This document shows positions 34,494-44,971 of a DNA stretch of 64,000 nt, piece after piece (within the stretch, counting starts at the first letter, position 1; the number at the start of each line of letters is the position of its first letter). The notes beneath the pieces were generated by a model, which did no database searches, was not told the DNA's origin, and saw only the letters and a program-made list of their open reading frames with translations. The position numbers and the translations under genes are program-made. Location: NCBI GenBank assembly GCA_025330725.1, contig JAIWND010000006.1:868001-932000 (forward strand), given 5' to 3'. This stretch comes from Chlamydoabsidia padenii. Lineage: Eukaryota > Mucoromycota > Mucoromycetes > Mucorales > Cunninghamellaceae.

Positions 34494-35013
34494 TCAGTGG
34501 CGGGAAGCTTGAGCTAGTGAGACAGAGCCTTGTAAAGTATGCATTTGGTGTTGTCCAGAAGTAATCAAGTTCTTGATCTTGTCCTGATAAAATAAAATAA
34601 AAAGAAGGGACGGTTAAGTGCTAGTTTGTTTTATTTGTATAATGCCCATTTGACTTACCAAATCCCGTTCGTTTCGATATCGTTCAAAGTCGGATCGTAC
34701 CCATTGTCGAAGTTCTTCAGCATCAGGTTTATTCAAACCTACACAAAAAAAAAAAAAACTTAAAGTATTAATAGAGTGTACTGCTATGAGATTCCTTTTT
34801 TGATACCTACCTTTGGTGCAACGTAAAAACTTGCGATATAAAGAGATGACTTGACCTCGAAGTAAAAACTAGACCAAGGAAGAGAAGATTATATTGATTA
34901 GGTGCTGATACGAGACAAAGTCAAGTACTTACGTGGTTCAAGGACATGTCAGAATCCTTGAAGAAACGAGGAATAGGAGGTGCTTTATGTAATAAATGAA
35001 GAGTAGGTCGCAT
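34494..35013 (-). CDS. LYR-motif mitochondrial protein, LYRM2-like
   Basis: Small mitochondrial LYR protein; LYRM2 helps assemble respiratory complex I. Exons on the minus strand: 35013-34933, 34868-34811, 34738-34659 and 34583-34494, giving 102 aa. It starts MRPTLHLLHKAPPIPRFFKD (basic, presequence-like). The LYR signature is ISLYRKFLR, with the downstream Phe of the family in WVRSDFERYRNERD. The tail (GQHQMHTLQGSVSLAQ) matches the LYRM2 type better than other LYR subfamilies. It is divergent from the mitochondrial uS17 gene across 150 bp. Confidence 0.88.
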
Positions 35014-35163
35014 TAGGGTTGTGATAAAAAGTAAAAAGAAGAAGCAAAAGAATACATTTCAAAGCCCGGTTTCAATTTTTTTTTTGTTTTGAACTTTTTT
35101 TGATAAAGTCACAAGCACTCAATTTTCCTCTCTCTTCCTTGTTATCCCAACTCCAAATTAATC
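35014..35163. promoter_or_regulatory. Short divergent promoter, LYRM2 and uS17m
   Basis: A 150-bp spacer serving two mitochondrial-protein genes. It contains TTTCAAAGCCCGG at 35058-35070, a motif variant followed at once by a second TTTCAAT. Confidence 0.5.
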
Positions 35164-35490
35164 ATGCGTCAAAACTTTGTAGGCATGGTGGTCAGCAATG
35201 CCATGGAAAAGACCGTTAAAGTTAAAGTCATTCGACAAAAACTTCACCCCGTTGTATTAAAGGTAAAAAGGAAAAAGAAGGAAAAAAAAAAAAAAGATAG
35301 CTTGTCTTGTCATTGATTAACTTTACCCATTCTTCTCCCTTAGACCATGAAAACTCACAAGAACTACCTTGCCCATGACGAAAACCAACTATGTGGTCTT
35401 GGTGATGTCGTCCGTATTGAAGCCTGTCGACCTTTAAGCAAACACAAAAAGTTTACCGTGGCCGAAATCGTACAACACCGAAAAGCTTAA
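35164..35490 (+). CDS. MRPS17: Mitochondrial small-subunit ribosomal protein uS17m
   Basis: Component of the mitochondrial ribosome small subunit. Exons 35164-35262 and 35344-35490, giving 81 aa. Bacterial S17 landmarks are present: GMVVSNAMEKTVKVKV near the N-terminus, KTHKNYLAHDE in the middle, and GLGDVVRIEACRPLSKHKKF at the end. No long presequence is seen, as usual for fungal uS17m. Confidence 0.93.
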
Positions 35491-35985
35491 AACAATCTAC
35501 TCCTTTGGATCTTTAGATAACTTACATCTTACTATAGAGACGGTGGTGGTGGTGTTGTTGTTGTTGTATATATATATAATTATATCATTTAGTATAGATC
35601 TTTATCATTCCTTTTTATCTAATAAAGACTCACCCAGGTGTATTGCCTCTAATCATTGTGTTATGATATGGATTCGTCTTGCTGGGGTTGAATTCTGCGG
35701 AGGCTAATCTTGTCTTCTTTATTGTATAGTGATGAGTGGGATGTTTGGGATGGGTAAAGTAGGTTTAACTATAACCATTCAGCATATGGATGATCGACAG
35801 GGTCTTTGACTTTTGCCTTCTACATAAAGATACATACTTATGCGGTACCTATTGAATGGATTACATGTAAAAGTAGGGGGCACAAGTCGGGGGGGGGTTT
35901 AATTTCAACAAGTCAACAAGAGTCAAAGGCATGACAGGAATAATACAATTTTATTTATAAGAGATACTACTAAACTAATACTAAA
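35491..35985. other. Intergenic region between convergent genes
   Basis: 495 bp between uS17m and PTPA. A (GTT/GGT)n tract near 35541-35565, a TATATA run and an AATAAAG signal at 35620 follow the uS17m gene. No ORF of note. Confidence 0.5.
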
Positions 35986-37414
35986 CTAATCAAATGGAAT
36001 GGGTCGAGGTCCACCTTTTTTCAATCCAGCAGCAGCAATGGCACTTGGAACGGGAATACCACAGCAATCTGGGTATTCTTGACCAAGAGCAAAGACATTA
36101 TCATTAACAGTATCACCACCACCACCAGCAATAGGAGTCGGTCCAGGATGAACATGTCCACAGTCATCATGTAATCCCGTAGCCTGATCAGTTCCACCTT
36201 CAAAGTGAATAAGAGACCCAAACATAAAGTGTTGCATGATCGGTAGTTTGGCGAGTACTTCGGCCTTATACATCTTGATCATTCCTTGGTTTACTTTACT
36301 CCATACTTTACAAGCCGAGATATCGTCCAACATGGGAGAATGCCACCTTAATGATGCTGTTGTTTTGACAGTGTTGATAAAATGAATGCAAGCCAAATAC
36401 ATATATTCTTTAGAGAATTCGTTCACCACTTCTTCGTCATGAATGGACTTTGGCCGTATATACTTGTGATCTATAGAAACAAAACACATATCAAGTTAGC
36501 TATTAAAGTCATGTAAAGGTGAGCAGAGTTGGCTTACCAAAGAGTTGAGAAGATCCGAATAAGAAGGGAAGAAAGTGATAATCATCCAATCCCCACACAC
36601 CATGCGATCCCGCTGGTTCAAGCCAATATTCGAATTGTAGTTTGCGCATTAATGTTATATACCTAAAAGTGAATATTAAGTTAGTATATACAATGCGATA
36701 ATACATTGTATCTAGTTTCACCCTACTACTTACGCTACAAATACACGCAATACAACTGCTTGATCGTCCTCCTTTGTGAGTACACCCAACTTTTCAAGGC
36801 ATAGTCTACGAGAATATATATATATATATATTAGTCTACATCCTTCACTAACCCCATACAACTTACAACCATGCCATAAAGTTTGCTTCATGCCCTGTGC
36901 CATAATCGATTCGCTTGCGGTTACCAAAACTTTCGACAAAGTAAACAGAGACTTCTTCTAGAGCAGCGTCAGGAATGATACCATGGAATAGGTCACTGAA
37001 TTCCTAATATAAAGTAAAATCGTCAGGTTAGTTCGTTCGAGGAGCTCGTGTATATATACTACTTACGTTTTGCACCTTGTCGTAAAAGTCTCGGAAGGCT
37101 GGATTACCGAATCGAGACTTGGAGTTTTCCATTGGTGGTATTTCGTCGATCCAAACGGTTAAGCATTGCAGTACGTTAAGAATATCACTGACAGTCTTTT
37201 CAAAAAAGATGAGTAGATTAGTATAAAAAGAGAAGGATGGTTGAGAGATTAGGTTTACCTTTGAAACGGTAACGTCAGCACTAATCTTGGTGTTTTTTAC
37301 TGCATCATTGAGTCGAAGTATATAGTTGATATAGTCATCGTAGGCTTGGGAAGAGAGAAAATCATCCAGATGTTCCTTGGTGATAATACGTTTGAAGGGG
37401 ACTTGATATGACAT
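35986..37414 (-). CDS. PP2A phosphatase activator PTPA (Rrd1/Rrd2-like prolyl isomerase)
   Basis: Cytosolic/nuclear protein that activates PP2A-type phosphatases. Six exons on the minus strand: 37414-37259, 37195-37067, 37003-36867, 36805-36734, 36662-36538 and 36470-35986, giving 367 aa. Family landmarks: [58 protein letters not shown], and [15 protein letters not shown]. The C-terminal extension after FMFGSLIHF is rich in Gly and His/Pro and is unremarkable for the family. The promoter has a doubled motif (CGGGATTTCAAA at 37481, then CGGATTTCAAAA). Confidence 0.95.
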
Positions 37415-37803
37415 TATTATGAGAAGAAGAAGAAAGTGGAGTCAGTAGTTTTTTTTTCTTTCTCTCTTTTACCTTGACAGCGGGATTTCAAATATCGGAT
37501 TTCAAAATAAATTTATACAGGCATACTGTTGTATTATTCCACTACGACACCGTAGATCCAAATGACATACAAAAGCAACACTTGTGATCGGTCCAAATTC
37601 TGTATTGACATATCTACCTCTTCCAAACATGATAAACCATATGTCATTATTTGATTATCCCATCATCAAACCAATTCCTATATAAAGATAACCCAATCAA
37701 ACACATATATCATCAATGTATGTTATTGAATAAAGACAAAGAGCGTGGTAACCACTTTTTTTTTTATATATTTATTATTGAGCAAGTTGATGTATATATA
37801 ATT
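37415..37803. promoter_or_regulatory. PTPA promoter and NDUFS6 3' end
   Basis: A 389-bp spacer. The doubled motif at 37481-37508 starts 67 bp upstream of the PTPA ATG. The rest is AT-rich without a gene. Confidence 0.5.
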
Positions 37804-38205
37804 CTAATGATGGTGATCTTCGGGCTTTTGGAATCGGATACCACCTAAAAACAAACAAATTAGTATCACGAAAGAAACCCCTTTTCCAATGACTTACAGT
37901 ATCCACAGGCATGAGCACCAGGCTTGTCCTATTATAACAAATGACAGTAAGTTGAGTGAGTAATTCATCTAATGGTCAAGGCCATTCTTTTTTTTTTTTT
38001 ATGCCCTTACCAAGTTGATATAGACCTTGGGGTGACCAAGAGCGGCATCACCTATATATATAATGTTAGTTCTTCTCCAAAGTGCCTCCCCCATTCTTTT
38101 GTCAATTACGTACCACCATCACAAGATACGATTCTTTGGTGAACAATACGGACAGGTTCTTCAGCAATAAGTTCGATGGCAGCCATAGGATTAGGCTACA
38201 TTACC

Positions 38206-38267
<62 letters not shown>

Positions 38268-38531
38268 ATCAGTTCCAGTTGTACAAGTCATTTATAAACA
38301 ACTTACTTGAGTAGACAAATCGGTTTGTTCGAAGCGAGGACCGACCAAAGCCTCCTTCTTGGGTCGTTGATCAGGAGCCCAGGTGTCGACACGGTTTGGG
38401 GCTTGTTCAGTTTGAATGCCCACAGGCTTGGCAGTAGGTTGAAGTTTTAATGCCGAGTAAGATGCTGTTTTGATAAAGGTGTGAGTAGCGTGTAAAGACA
38501 CACGGTTTCGTATGGCTGATTGAAGAAACAT
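37804..38531 (-). CDS. Complex I zinc-binding subunit NDUFS6-like
   Basis: Zinc-containing accessory subunit of mitochondrial complex I. Five exons on the minus strand: 38531-38307, 38195-38114, 38051-38011, 37928-37898 and 37844-37804, giving 139 aa. A presequence-like N-terminus (MFLQSAIRNRVSLHATHTF) is followed by a linker with Pro and Arg. The CHCC zinc site is IVSCDGG, LGHPKVYINL and HACGYCGIRF, all four ligands present. The first intron carries a 53-nt homopolymer tract. The gene is divergent from the cyclophilin gene. Confidence 0.93.
38211..38263 (+). repeat. Poly(A) tract of 53 nt in an intron
   Basis: Uninterrupted A run on the plus strand, so poly(T) in the NDUFS6 pre-mRNA, filling about half of the 111-nt intron 38306-38196 just before its acceptor. 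Confidence 0.9.
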
Positions 38532-38920
38532 GGATATTATAGAGTGGGGAGGAGGAGGAAGTGAAAGAAGAAGGAATAAATAAAAAAAACAAGTTTTGGA
38601 TTCCAGTCCGTTAAAAAAAATATGAGTGTCGTCACTTTTTGGTGGGGGCGGAATCCGAACTTGGTCTTCTACCTCTGTCTTCCCCCTATCCTCTTGATGT
38701 TCTAATACTATTCCCGTCAAGTTTGATATCGATTCCTATATAAATTTAATGTACATCCATTATTTGATGATGATACTGTTTTTAGTTTTAAAGGGAACAA
38801 CAATGAGCTGGATTCGACCATTTTCAATGAATTCGATAGGTAGTCGGCGTTTTAAATATCAAGATATAAAAAATCTTTAAATTTGACTCTTTCTCTTCTT
38901 TCTTTCTTCAACTTATCATC
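38532..38920. promoter_or_regulatory. Divergent promoter, NDUFS6 and cyclophilin
   Basis: 389 bp. CGGCGTTTTAAAT at 38844 lies 77 bp before the cyclophilin start, followed by a pyrimidine-rich leader. GGGGGCGGAATCCGAA lies near the NDUFS6 side (38643). Confidence 0.45.
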
Positions 38921-39871
38921 ATGGCTGGCTTCCGACTTTCTATTCTTTTGGTTACCCTCTTCTTGGTACTATCCACCTTCTCCTATGTCTCCGCCAGGAA
39001 AGGACCAGTTATTACCAACAAAGGTAAACATGAATTGTTATGTTTAAAACAGAACACTTAACCCCTTCTTTCTTCTACTTAGTGTATTTTGATATCAAAC
39101 AAGGTGAAGAAGACCTTGGTCGCGTTGTCATTGGTTTATATGGAAAGGTAATATATCATCACAAGAAAAGAAGAAAAATAACGATACAATAACGACTCAC
39201 TTTCTTCTTCTTATTTTTTGAAATAGACTGTCCCCAAGACGGCTGAAAACTTTAGAGCTTTGGCTACTGGTGAAAAGGGCTTTGGTTACAAAGGCAGTAG
39301 CTTCCATCGTGTTATCAAGTCATTTATGGTAAGTTGATGAATAGAATATGTATATTACTCTTCTCTGATACCCTTTGTAATAGATTCAAGGTGGTGACTT
39401 TACTAATGGCGATGGTACAGGTGGCAAGTCCATTTACGAAGGTAAGTTTTTAGAAGAATACTCGTCAAACCGTGTGTTGGATTTTACTAACTCGTGTATT
39501 TTGTCATTATAGATGGTAGATTTGATGATGAAAACTTCAAGTTGACTCATACTGGACCTGTAAGTGGGGGAGGGGGAAAAGAGGGAACAGGATTGTCTTT
39601 AATAACATTGGACTATTTTGATATGTAGGGTGTTTTGTCGATGGCCAACTCTGGTAAGGATACCAATGGATCTCAATTCTTTATCACCACTGTCAAGACT
39701 TCCTGGTTGGATGGACGCCATGTGGTGTTTGGTATCGTTCTCGAAGGTATGGATATTGTCACCAAGATCGAAAACACTCCCACTGGACCCAGCGACAAGC
39801 CCAAGACTGACATTACGATTGCTGATTCTGGTGAAATTGCCGTTACGGAAATCGAACATGCCGAATTATAA
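38921..39871 (+). CDS. Secretory-pathway cyclophilin (cyclophilin B type)
   Basis: Peptidyl-prolyl isomerase that helps protein folding in the ER. Six exons: 38921-39023, 39083-39147, 39227-39328, 39384-39441, 39513-39559 and 39629-39871, giving 205 aa. Signal peptide [20 protein letters not shown] is followed by the cyclophilin fold: [66 protein letters not shown]. The active-site Arg (FHRVI), Phe (QFFIT) and Trp (WLDGRHV) are all kept. It ends EHAEL, resembling but not equal to the HDEL retrieval signal. Confidence 0.96.
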
Positions 39872-41291
39872 TGGTGTTTATAGTATTAGCTTGTTAATTG
39901 TGTTATTATTTATATTAAAAAACCATTCTTTTCCCTATTGAACTGTTTGTTACATGTATGATGTGTGTATAAGACTATGCATAAAGGGGGTTATGGAATA
40001 TGTGTATATGCAACTGGAATATGTGTTTATGCAATAAACATGACCACGTTATTTTTATTATCTTCTTTGCGATAATTATCTCGGAAAAGGGAGTGCTACC
40101 CTTGGTGATGAATCAAATCAAGGGCTGAAAAGACTACCTTAAGGGGGGGGGGTTGGAACCAAAGTTTCTTTTTTGCATGAATGTCGGAGTACCCGATTGA
40201 ATTGCATCGATCCATGAATTTGTTTCCCCAATGATGTGTTTACAATGACACATCCTGTAAAGCTTAATGTCTCGCTTTACGTGGATGCTGATATGGATCA
40301 CTTGACCATTGGAAGAACTATCTTTGGACAATTGATACTTTTATATACAAAGTAGGTGCAGTGCCGCCTTTCACTGAACATTTGAATGAAGAGGAAAAGG
40401 TATACCATCATTGCCAGGTAAGATCTTGGTCCACCTGTCAAATGTGTCAAAATTTATTACATAGGGGTAGAAATCAGGCCAGCTTGGGTGAAAGACTTTG
40501 GGGGGTTTCAAACGTGAATTGCTCGTCGTGTAGGTTAGCTCTGACTGTGAAAGGTGGTTCGTTTAATCAAGCAAGACATTCCTCCCCCCCCCCAACCTTT
40601 CTCTCCCGAGTTGGCCTGAAACCTTGCTCCATGGAGTGATACAAATAATCTATGCCTGTTTTCAACAGTTCTCCGGGATTGGATCAAATTAGTTTTAATT
40701 TACCAAATGCCAATCTCCGGTGGAAATGTTACTTTTTAAACCCCCGCCTTACATAAAAAAAAGCCTTTTGGAAAGAGTTGACTCTATTCATTCACATACA
40801 CAAGAAAAAGGAGTAGACAGAGCATATGATCAACGTAAGGGAGGAAGAGGGTTCGCCCATTGGCAGTTAGCAAAGTGTCACCAACTCTGGACATATGTTC
40901 TAATCAGTCAACGATGACAAGTAGTACAAATGGAGACAACTTTTTTTTTTTTTTGTTCCTCTTTACCCCTTACACTTGTGATGAATGTTGATCGAACCCG
41001 TTATTGAGTGTGATATGAGAAAAAGATAAAAAGTTCATGAGATTCGATGTAACTCAAAAGTATCTGAACAAATAGACAGGTACCGATAATCAGTTTCCGA
41101 TTTTCGGGATTTCAAAAAAAAAGAAAAAGAAACATGGCCACACCTCCTTTTTTTTGTTCTTCTTTCTCTTCCCGCTTTTACTATTTTTTTTTTAACACCC
41201 TTGATATAAATATCCCCTTCTTCTTCTTCTTTTTACACGATCTATTAACCTTCTTTTACACGAACACCTATCTATTATTAACCAACGTATC
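39872..41291. other. Intergenic region with an imperfect inverted repeat
   Basis: 1.42 kb with no supported gene. It contains G and C homopolymer runs, an imperfect inverted repeat at 40474-40619 (listed separately) and the motif variant CGGGATTTCAAA at 41105-41116, upstream of the next gene. The ORFs at 40361 and 40720 are not protein-like. Confidence 0.45.
40474..40619. repeat. Imperfect inverted repeat, possible hairpin or MITE-like relic
   Basis: The left arm begins TCAGGCCAGCTTGGGTGA (40474) and the right arm ends CTCTCCCGAGTTGGCCTGA (to 40618). The right arm's reverse complement matches the left arm with a few mismatches over about 19 bp. Further in, a G run in the left arm faces a C run in the right. 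The loop is about 75-100 nt. No target-site duplication is obvious. Confidence 0.45.
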
Positions 41292-42308
41292 ATGTATTCA
41301 CCTGATGAATATGAAATTCTCGCCGAAGTTTGTAGTGTGGCGTGCATCACTGTGCTCTCCATAATTTTTGGTCGTAAGGTGGCAAGTATCGAAGGACGGA
41401 TTTACTATATTCGTGGACTACTTTTAACATTATACGGTTGCTCTTGGGCTATTGCTTTGATTGGGTGCATGTTGACCAGCACCAACAATGGTAACAGTAT
41501 CTCTTGCTCGTTTGCCTTCTTCAATATCTCACTAATCTATACTGTCACCAAATTGGTCCTATATCTCTATTGGATCGAAAAGGTAAATAGTATTATTATA
41601 AAGTATTTCGCGTGTGCTCATATATATATAAACTTTTCTTTCTTTTAATCACAATAGTTATATATCATCTCCATGCCCAAAATATCAAGATTCCGATCCT
41701 TCTCTTACAATTTTAATGTCATCCTTCTTCTTCCTTATATTGGATTGGTGGCTTTAATGATCTATTACCGTGTGATATTTGTCAGTCAAGATTCGCCTTA
41801 TCATTGTTGGATTGGATACAAATTGCCTGCTTCCATCACTGTGCTTGGTTATGACATCCTTATCACTTTGATGTTTACCTTGTCTTTTGCGAAATACTAC
41901 TTTATGCCCAGTCAAGCTCAACAAGGATCTCAATTTGCCATGGCACTTCGTATCACCACCGGTCGGAACACTGTCATCGGTATTGTTGCTCTTGTCACTG
42001 CTCTCATCAAATATTCACTCACCATCGCTTATCCCAATGGACTTCGTGGTTTAATTGCAACCTGTATTACTACTTTGGTAAGTCTTCTTTAATGAAAGAA
42101 GAAACATCACTCATCATTTTTACCATTATTTACTTAGGATGTCACTATTGTGTCTGCTGTCGTACAATGGGTCACCACACATCCTGCCGAAACTCAATTT
42201 ATGGATCGTATTTTGCCACAACAAAACAGTAATGACAAGCCTCTCAAATTGGAAATCAAACAACATCAAGAAGTGGTCGTGCTCACCGAAATGAGCTCTA
42301 AAGCTTGA
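41292..42308 (+). CDS. Multi-spanning membrane protein, unknown family
   Basis: A 293-aa protein from exons 41292-41582, 41658-42077 and 42138-42308. About seven hydrophobic segments are visible: VCSVACITVLSIIFG, GLLLTLYGCSWAIALIGCML, IYTVTKLVLYLYW, NVILLLPYIGLVALMIYY, VLGYDILITLMFTLSF, VIGIVALVTALI and DVTIVSAVVQWV. The N-terminus is short and the C-terminal tail is soluble (about 45 aa). The 7-TM topology resembles receptor-like proteins common in early-diverging fungi, but no diagnostic motif is seen. Confidence 0.8.
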
Positions 42309-42327
42309 TCCCCCACCCCCTCTTATA

Positions 42328-42368
<41 letters not shown>

Positions 42369-42777
42369 CTACTTTAGTTTAGTTGTATACACTCAATTAG
42401 ATACTCCCATTGATAATAAAGATAACCCGTCTTCTCTCTTTTTTTTACATACAATCTATTTTTTTATGTCTGTGTAACTAATATGTAAAATGAAATGTGC
42501 ATTACCCCTGAAGAAGGCTCGACGTTGTTAAACAGGTTTTTTTTTTTTTCGGTTGTAGGGATGTCAACTAATCATCGCATGGTTGGGTTCATCCAAAAAA
42601 AGGAATCATCGGGATTTAAATCATACTAGCCATCCTATGGCCATTATATCGTATGTACCGTTGTCCAAGCACGAAGGGACACAATGATTATATAAAAACA
42701 GCAAGATTTATTTAAATACAACTATACTATAAATACCAGTCTAATACTAATCTATATATACCAAAGAAGAGAGAGAA
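42309..42777. other. Intergenic region between convergent genes
   Basis: 469 bp. It contains a (TA)n microsatellite at 42331-42366, AATAAAG near 42416, and the motif variant CGGGATTTAAAT at 42610. No gene is seen. Confidence 0.5.
42331..42366. repeat. (TA)n microsatellite
   Basis: About 18 AT units just after the membrane-protein stop codon. Confidence 0.9.
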
Positions 42778-43855
42778 TCATTCTTGAGGGACAGATGATA
42801 CTTCTTGTTGTTCTTCTGCCGCCTGATTTTCTTCTTGCTGTCGAGCCAAATCATCTGCTTCATCGTCGCCTTCATCATCCTGTTGTGATTGGTCTACTTG
42901 ATCGCCATCGACTAGTTCGCTATCCTTAAGTTTTCGTAAGGGTATCACCTCCATAAAAGCCCTTTTCCAATCCCGGTGTTCCACCCATTTGAGCATGATT
43001 TCATATACTAGAGATAATTAATTCATGATGAGTAATTTCCTTCCTTCCCCTTCCATATAATTTACCTTGATTCACAGTCAAGACCCTTCGAGTGGCCATT
43101 TTGATATAATCACCAATAGGTAATTGAGCGGTTGCAATACCAGCCTTTACCGCCTTGTCTTGACATAATCCCTTGTGTCGATTCTTGTCAACGATGCCAC
43201 CAATAATATAAATTTTGTCTTGTTCCAATTCCTTTGCTACTGTATCCGAATCTGCTGAGAGATAAACCAGTTTACTTGTGTCAAATGATTGTTCATAAGG
43301 CTGAGTATCCCATTCCACATTACGCCAATTGTTGTAGCTAGGTGTTTTCTTGTCAAATACAGATGCTAGGGCGTCGTCGAATCCTGATATGTGTAGGTGA
43401 ATAGCTTCCTTTGCTGATCGATTGGCGCTGTAACATCGGACTAGTTGTGCTTGCATAGAATCCAGTTCCTACAACAGATAACAGTATCAGTATAAAAGAG
43501 AGTCAATAGGTTTTATTCCCTTTATTACCTTTTTTGTCATGAGATCAGAGAAGGAGCAATCGATTATGACTTTTCGATCACCAAAGGTCATGTCGCATGT
43601 CTTTGTTCGTTTAGGAGGAGCTGGTGCAGTGCCTTCTTCGTATCGTTTCCGTTTATCCGACATGCGTTTCTTTTGCTTTTCTCGTTTCGCCAACGTCCGT
43701 TGTTGTCGAGTGTTTTCCCAGAGTTGGTCCCTTAGTAGTCGCTTGACAGCATTTTTAGATAAGCCTTTGAATCGAGGTTCGTCTAAACTGTATTGAATGC
43801 CTTTATAGTCGCGTAGTTGAGTAGTACTGTCTTTTGAAGGAGTTGGATCCGCCAT
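42778..43855 (-). CDS. TRM10: tRNA (guanine-N1-)-methyltransferase TRM10
   Basis: SPOUT-family enzyme that methylates N1 of guanine 9 in tRNAs, using S-adenosylmethionine. Exons on the minus strand: 43855-43529, 43468-43066 and 43007-42778, giving 319 aa. A basic helical N-terminus (LAKREKQKKRMSDKRKRYEE) binds tRNA. The SPOUT domain follows: KVIIDCSFSDLMTKKELDSM, QLVRCYSANR, LVYLSADSD, YIIGGIVDKNRHKGLCQDKA, and RRVLTVNQVYEIML. The catalytic-region Asp (GGIVDKNRHKG) is kept. The C-terminus is Gln/Glu/Asp-rich and disordered. It is divergent from the small membrane-protein gene at 44138. Confidence 0.95.
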
Positions 43856-44137
43856 AATAATAATTAAAAAGACGAAGCATGCGAAGGTTGTTTTTTTTTT
43901 TTTTTTTTTTAATTTATTACAACACCTTCCGGGCGTGACGACTTTTCGAATCCCGAAATTGTTTAAGCATTAAATCATTCGACTTGGGGGATTTCTTTCT
44001 CTCTCTTCTCTTTTTCCCTGCTCTCTCTCTTTTTTATAAATATACACGAACAACAGTTTGGTCGTCCACCCATTCGACCTGACTGATCTCTTACATCACC
44101 TGTCTTTATTTCACCCTATTGTTACCTTCTCACTCTA
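43856..44137. promoter_or_regulatory. Divergent promoter, TRM10 and a PPxY membrane protein
   Basis: 282 bp. TTCGAATCCCGAAA at 43945-43958 is a one-mismatch reverse motif, 90 bp from the TRM10 ATG. A poly-T run (about 43891-43910) and a TATAAATATA box (44034) are also present. Confidence 0.5.
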
Positions 44138-44587
44138 ATGGATTACTCCTTTTACACTCTGGTTGCCATTTGTATCTTTTTATTGATACTGACTTTTTAC
44201 TTGGCTGTAAGAAGACGCCGTAACGCCAGAAAAAGACAAGGTAAGAAGAAAGAAAATAGCTGTCAAACTGGAATCCATTAACGCATGTCTTTTTCTTTCG
44301 TAGCACAAACTCAAAACTACGACCCTGTTGTGAATGATACTTACCAACTGAACACAAGTGGCGGAATTACTACAGTCGTCAATATGGATATACCACAACA
44401 ACCAATAGTACAACAGGGATATCACACAACCGAGTACAGTGCAATGACGAACAGACCATCACCACCATTAGGATATGCTTCAAGTGCCGCCTACAAACCC
44501 GAAAATAACTTGCCACAACAACCTCCTCCTTCTTATCAAGACTATGCCAAGGATGTCCGATTATTACATACTACTACTCCACAATAA
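44138..44587 (+). CDS. Single-pass membrane protein with PPxY motif
   Basis: A 128-aa protein from exons 44138-44240 and 44304-44587. It has one N-terminal membrane helix (FYTLVAICIFLLILTFYLAV) followed by a stop-transfer cluster RRRRNARKRQ. The cytosolic tail is rich in Tyr, Gln, Asn and Pro, with PPPSYQDYAK near the end. PPSY fits the PPxY consensus bound by WW domains of Rsp5/Nedd4-type ubiquitin ligases, so an adaptor for membrane-protein ubiquitination is a reasonable guess. No named orthologue is recognised. Confidence 0.75.
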
Positions 44588-44900
44588 GAAGGCAAACAAA
44601 AGTGATGGATCAACCCATATTTAACTCTATCCCCTAAAGTAATTAGTCCTTCTTTTAAAATCTACCCATCCTCCCCGCCCCCTTGTTTTACTGTAAATCT
44701 TTTTTTATGTATGATTATCCCCCCCCCTTTTTTTTATTATGTAGATAGTATAAATATAGTCCATACTTTTATCACCCCACCATACATCAATCATTTAGCA
44801 CGGTTATCTGTAATATTTTTTTATTATCATGAATAAAAGAATTGGAATACAAAAAAGTGATATAATATTGACTACGGTTGTATGTATAAATGTATGTATG

Positions 44901-44938
<38 letters not shown>

Positions 44939-44971
44939 ACCAAATGGGAAGAAGATATGATGCTATTACTA
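44588..44971. other. Intergenic region between convergent genes
   Basis: 384 bp with C and T runs, a GAATAAAAG signal at 44830 and a (TA)n microsatellite at about 44907-44932. No gene is seen. Confidence 0.5.
44907..44932. repeat. (TA)n microsatellite
   Basis: About 13 TA units flanked by TATG repeats, downstream of the zinc-finger gene. Confidence 0.85.

Noticed and set aside
38082..38297. ORF ending in a long poly-Lys run
   Set aside because: It is created by the 53-nt poly-A in the NDUFS6 intron read on the wrong strand.
35986..38531. A possible functional cluster of mitochondrial genes (LYRM2, uS17m, NDUFS6)
   Set aside because: PTPA and unrelated genes lie between them and each has its own promoter, so their proximity is probably chance.
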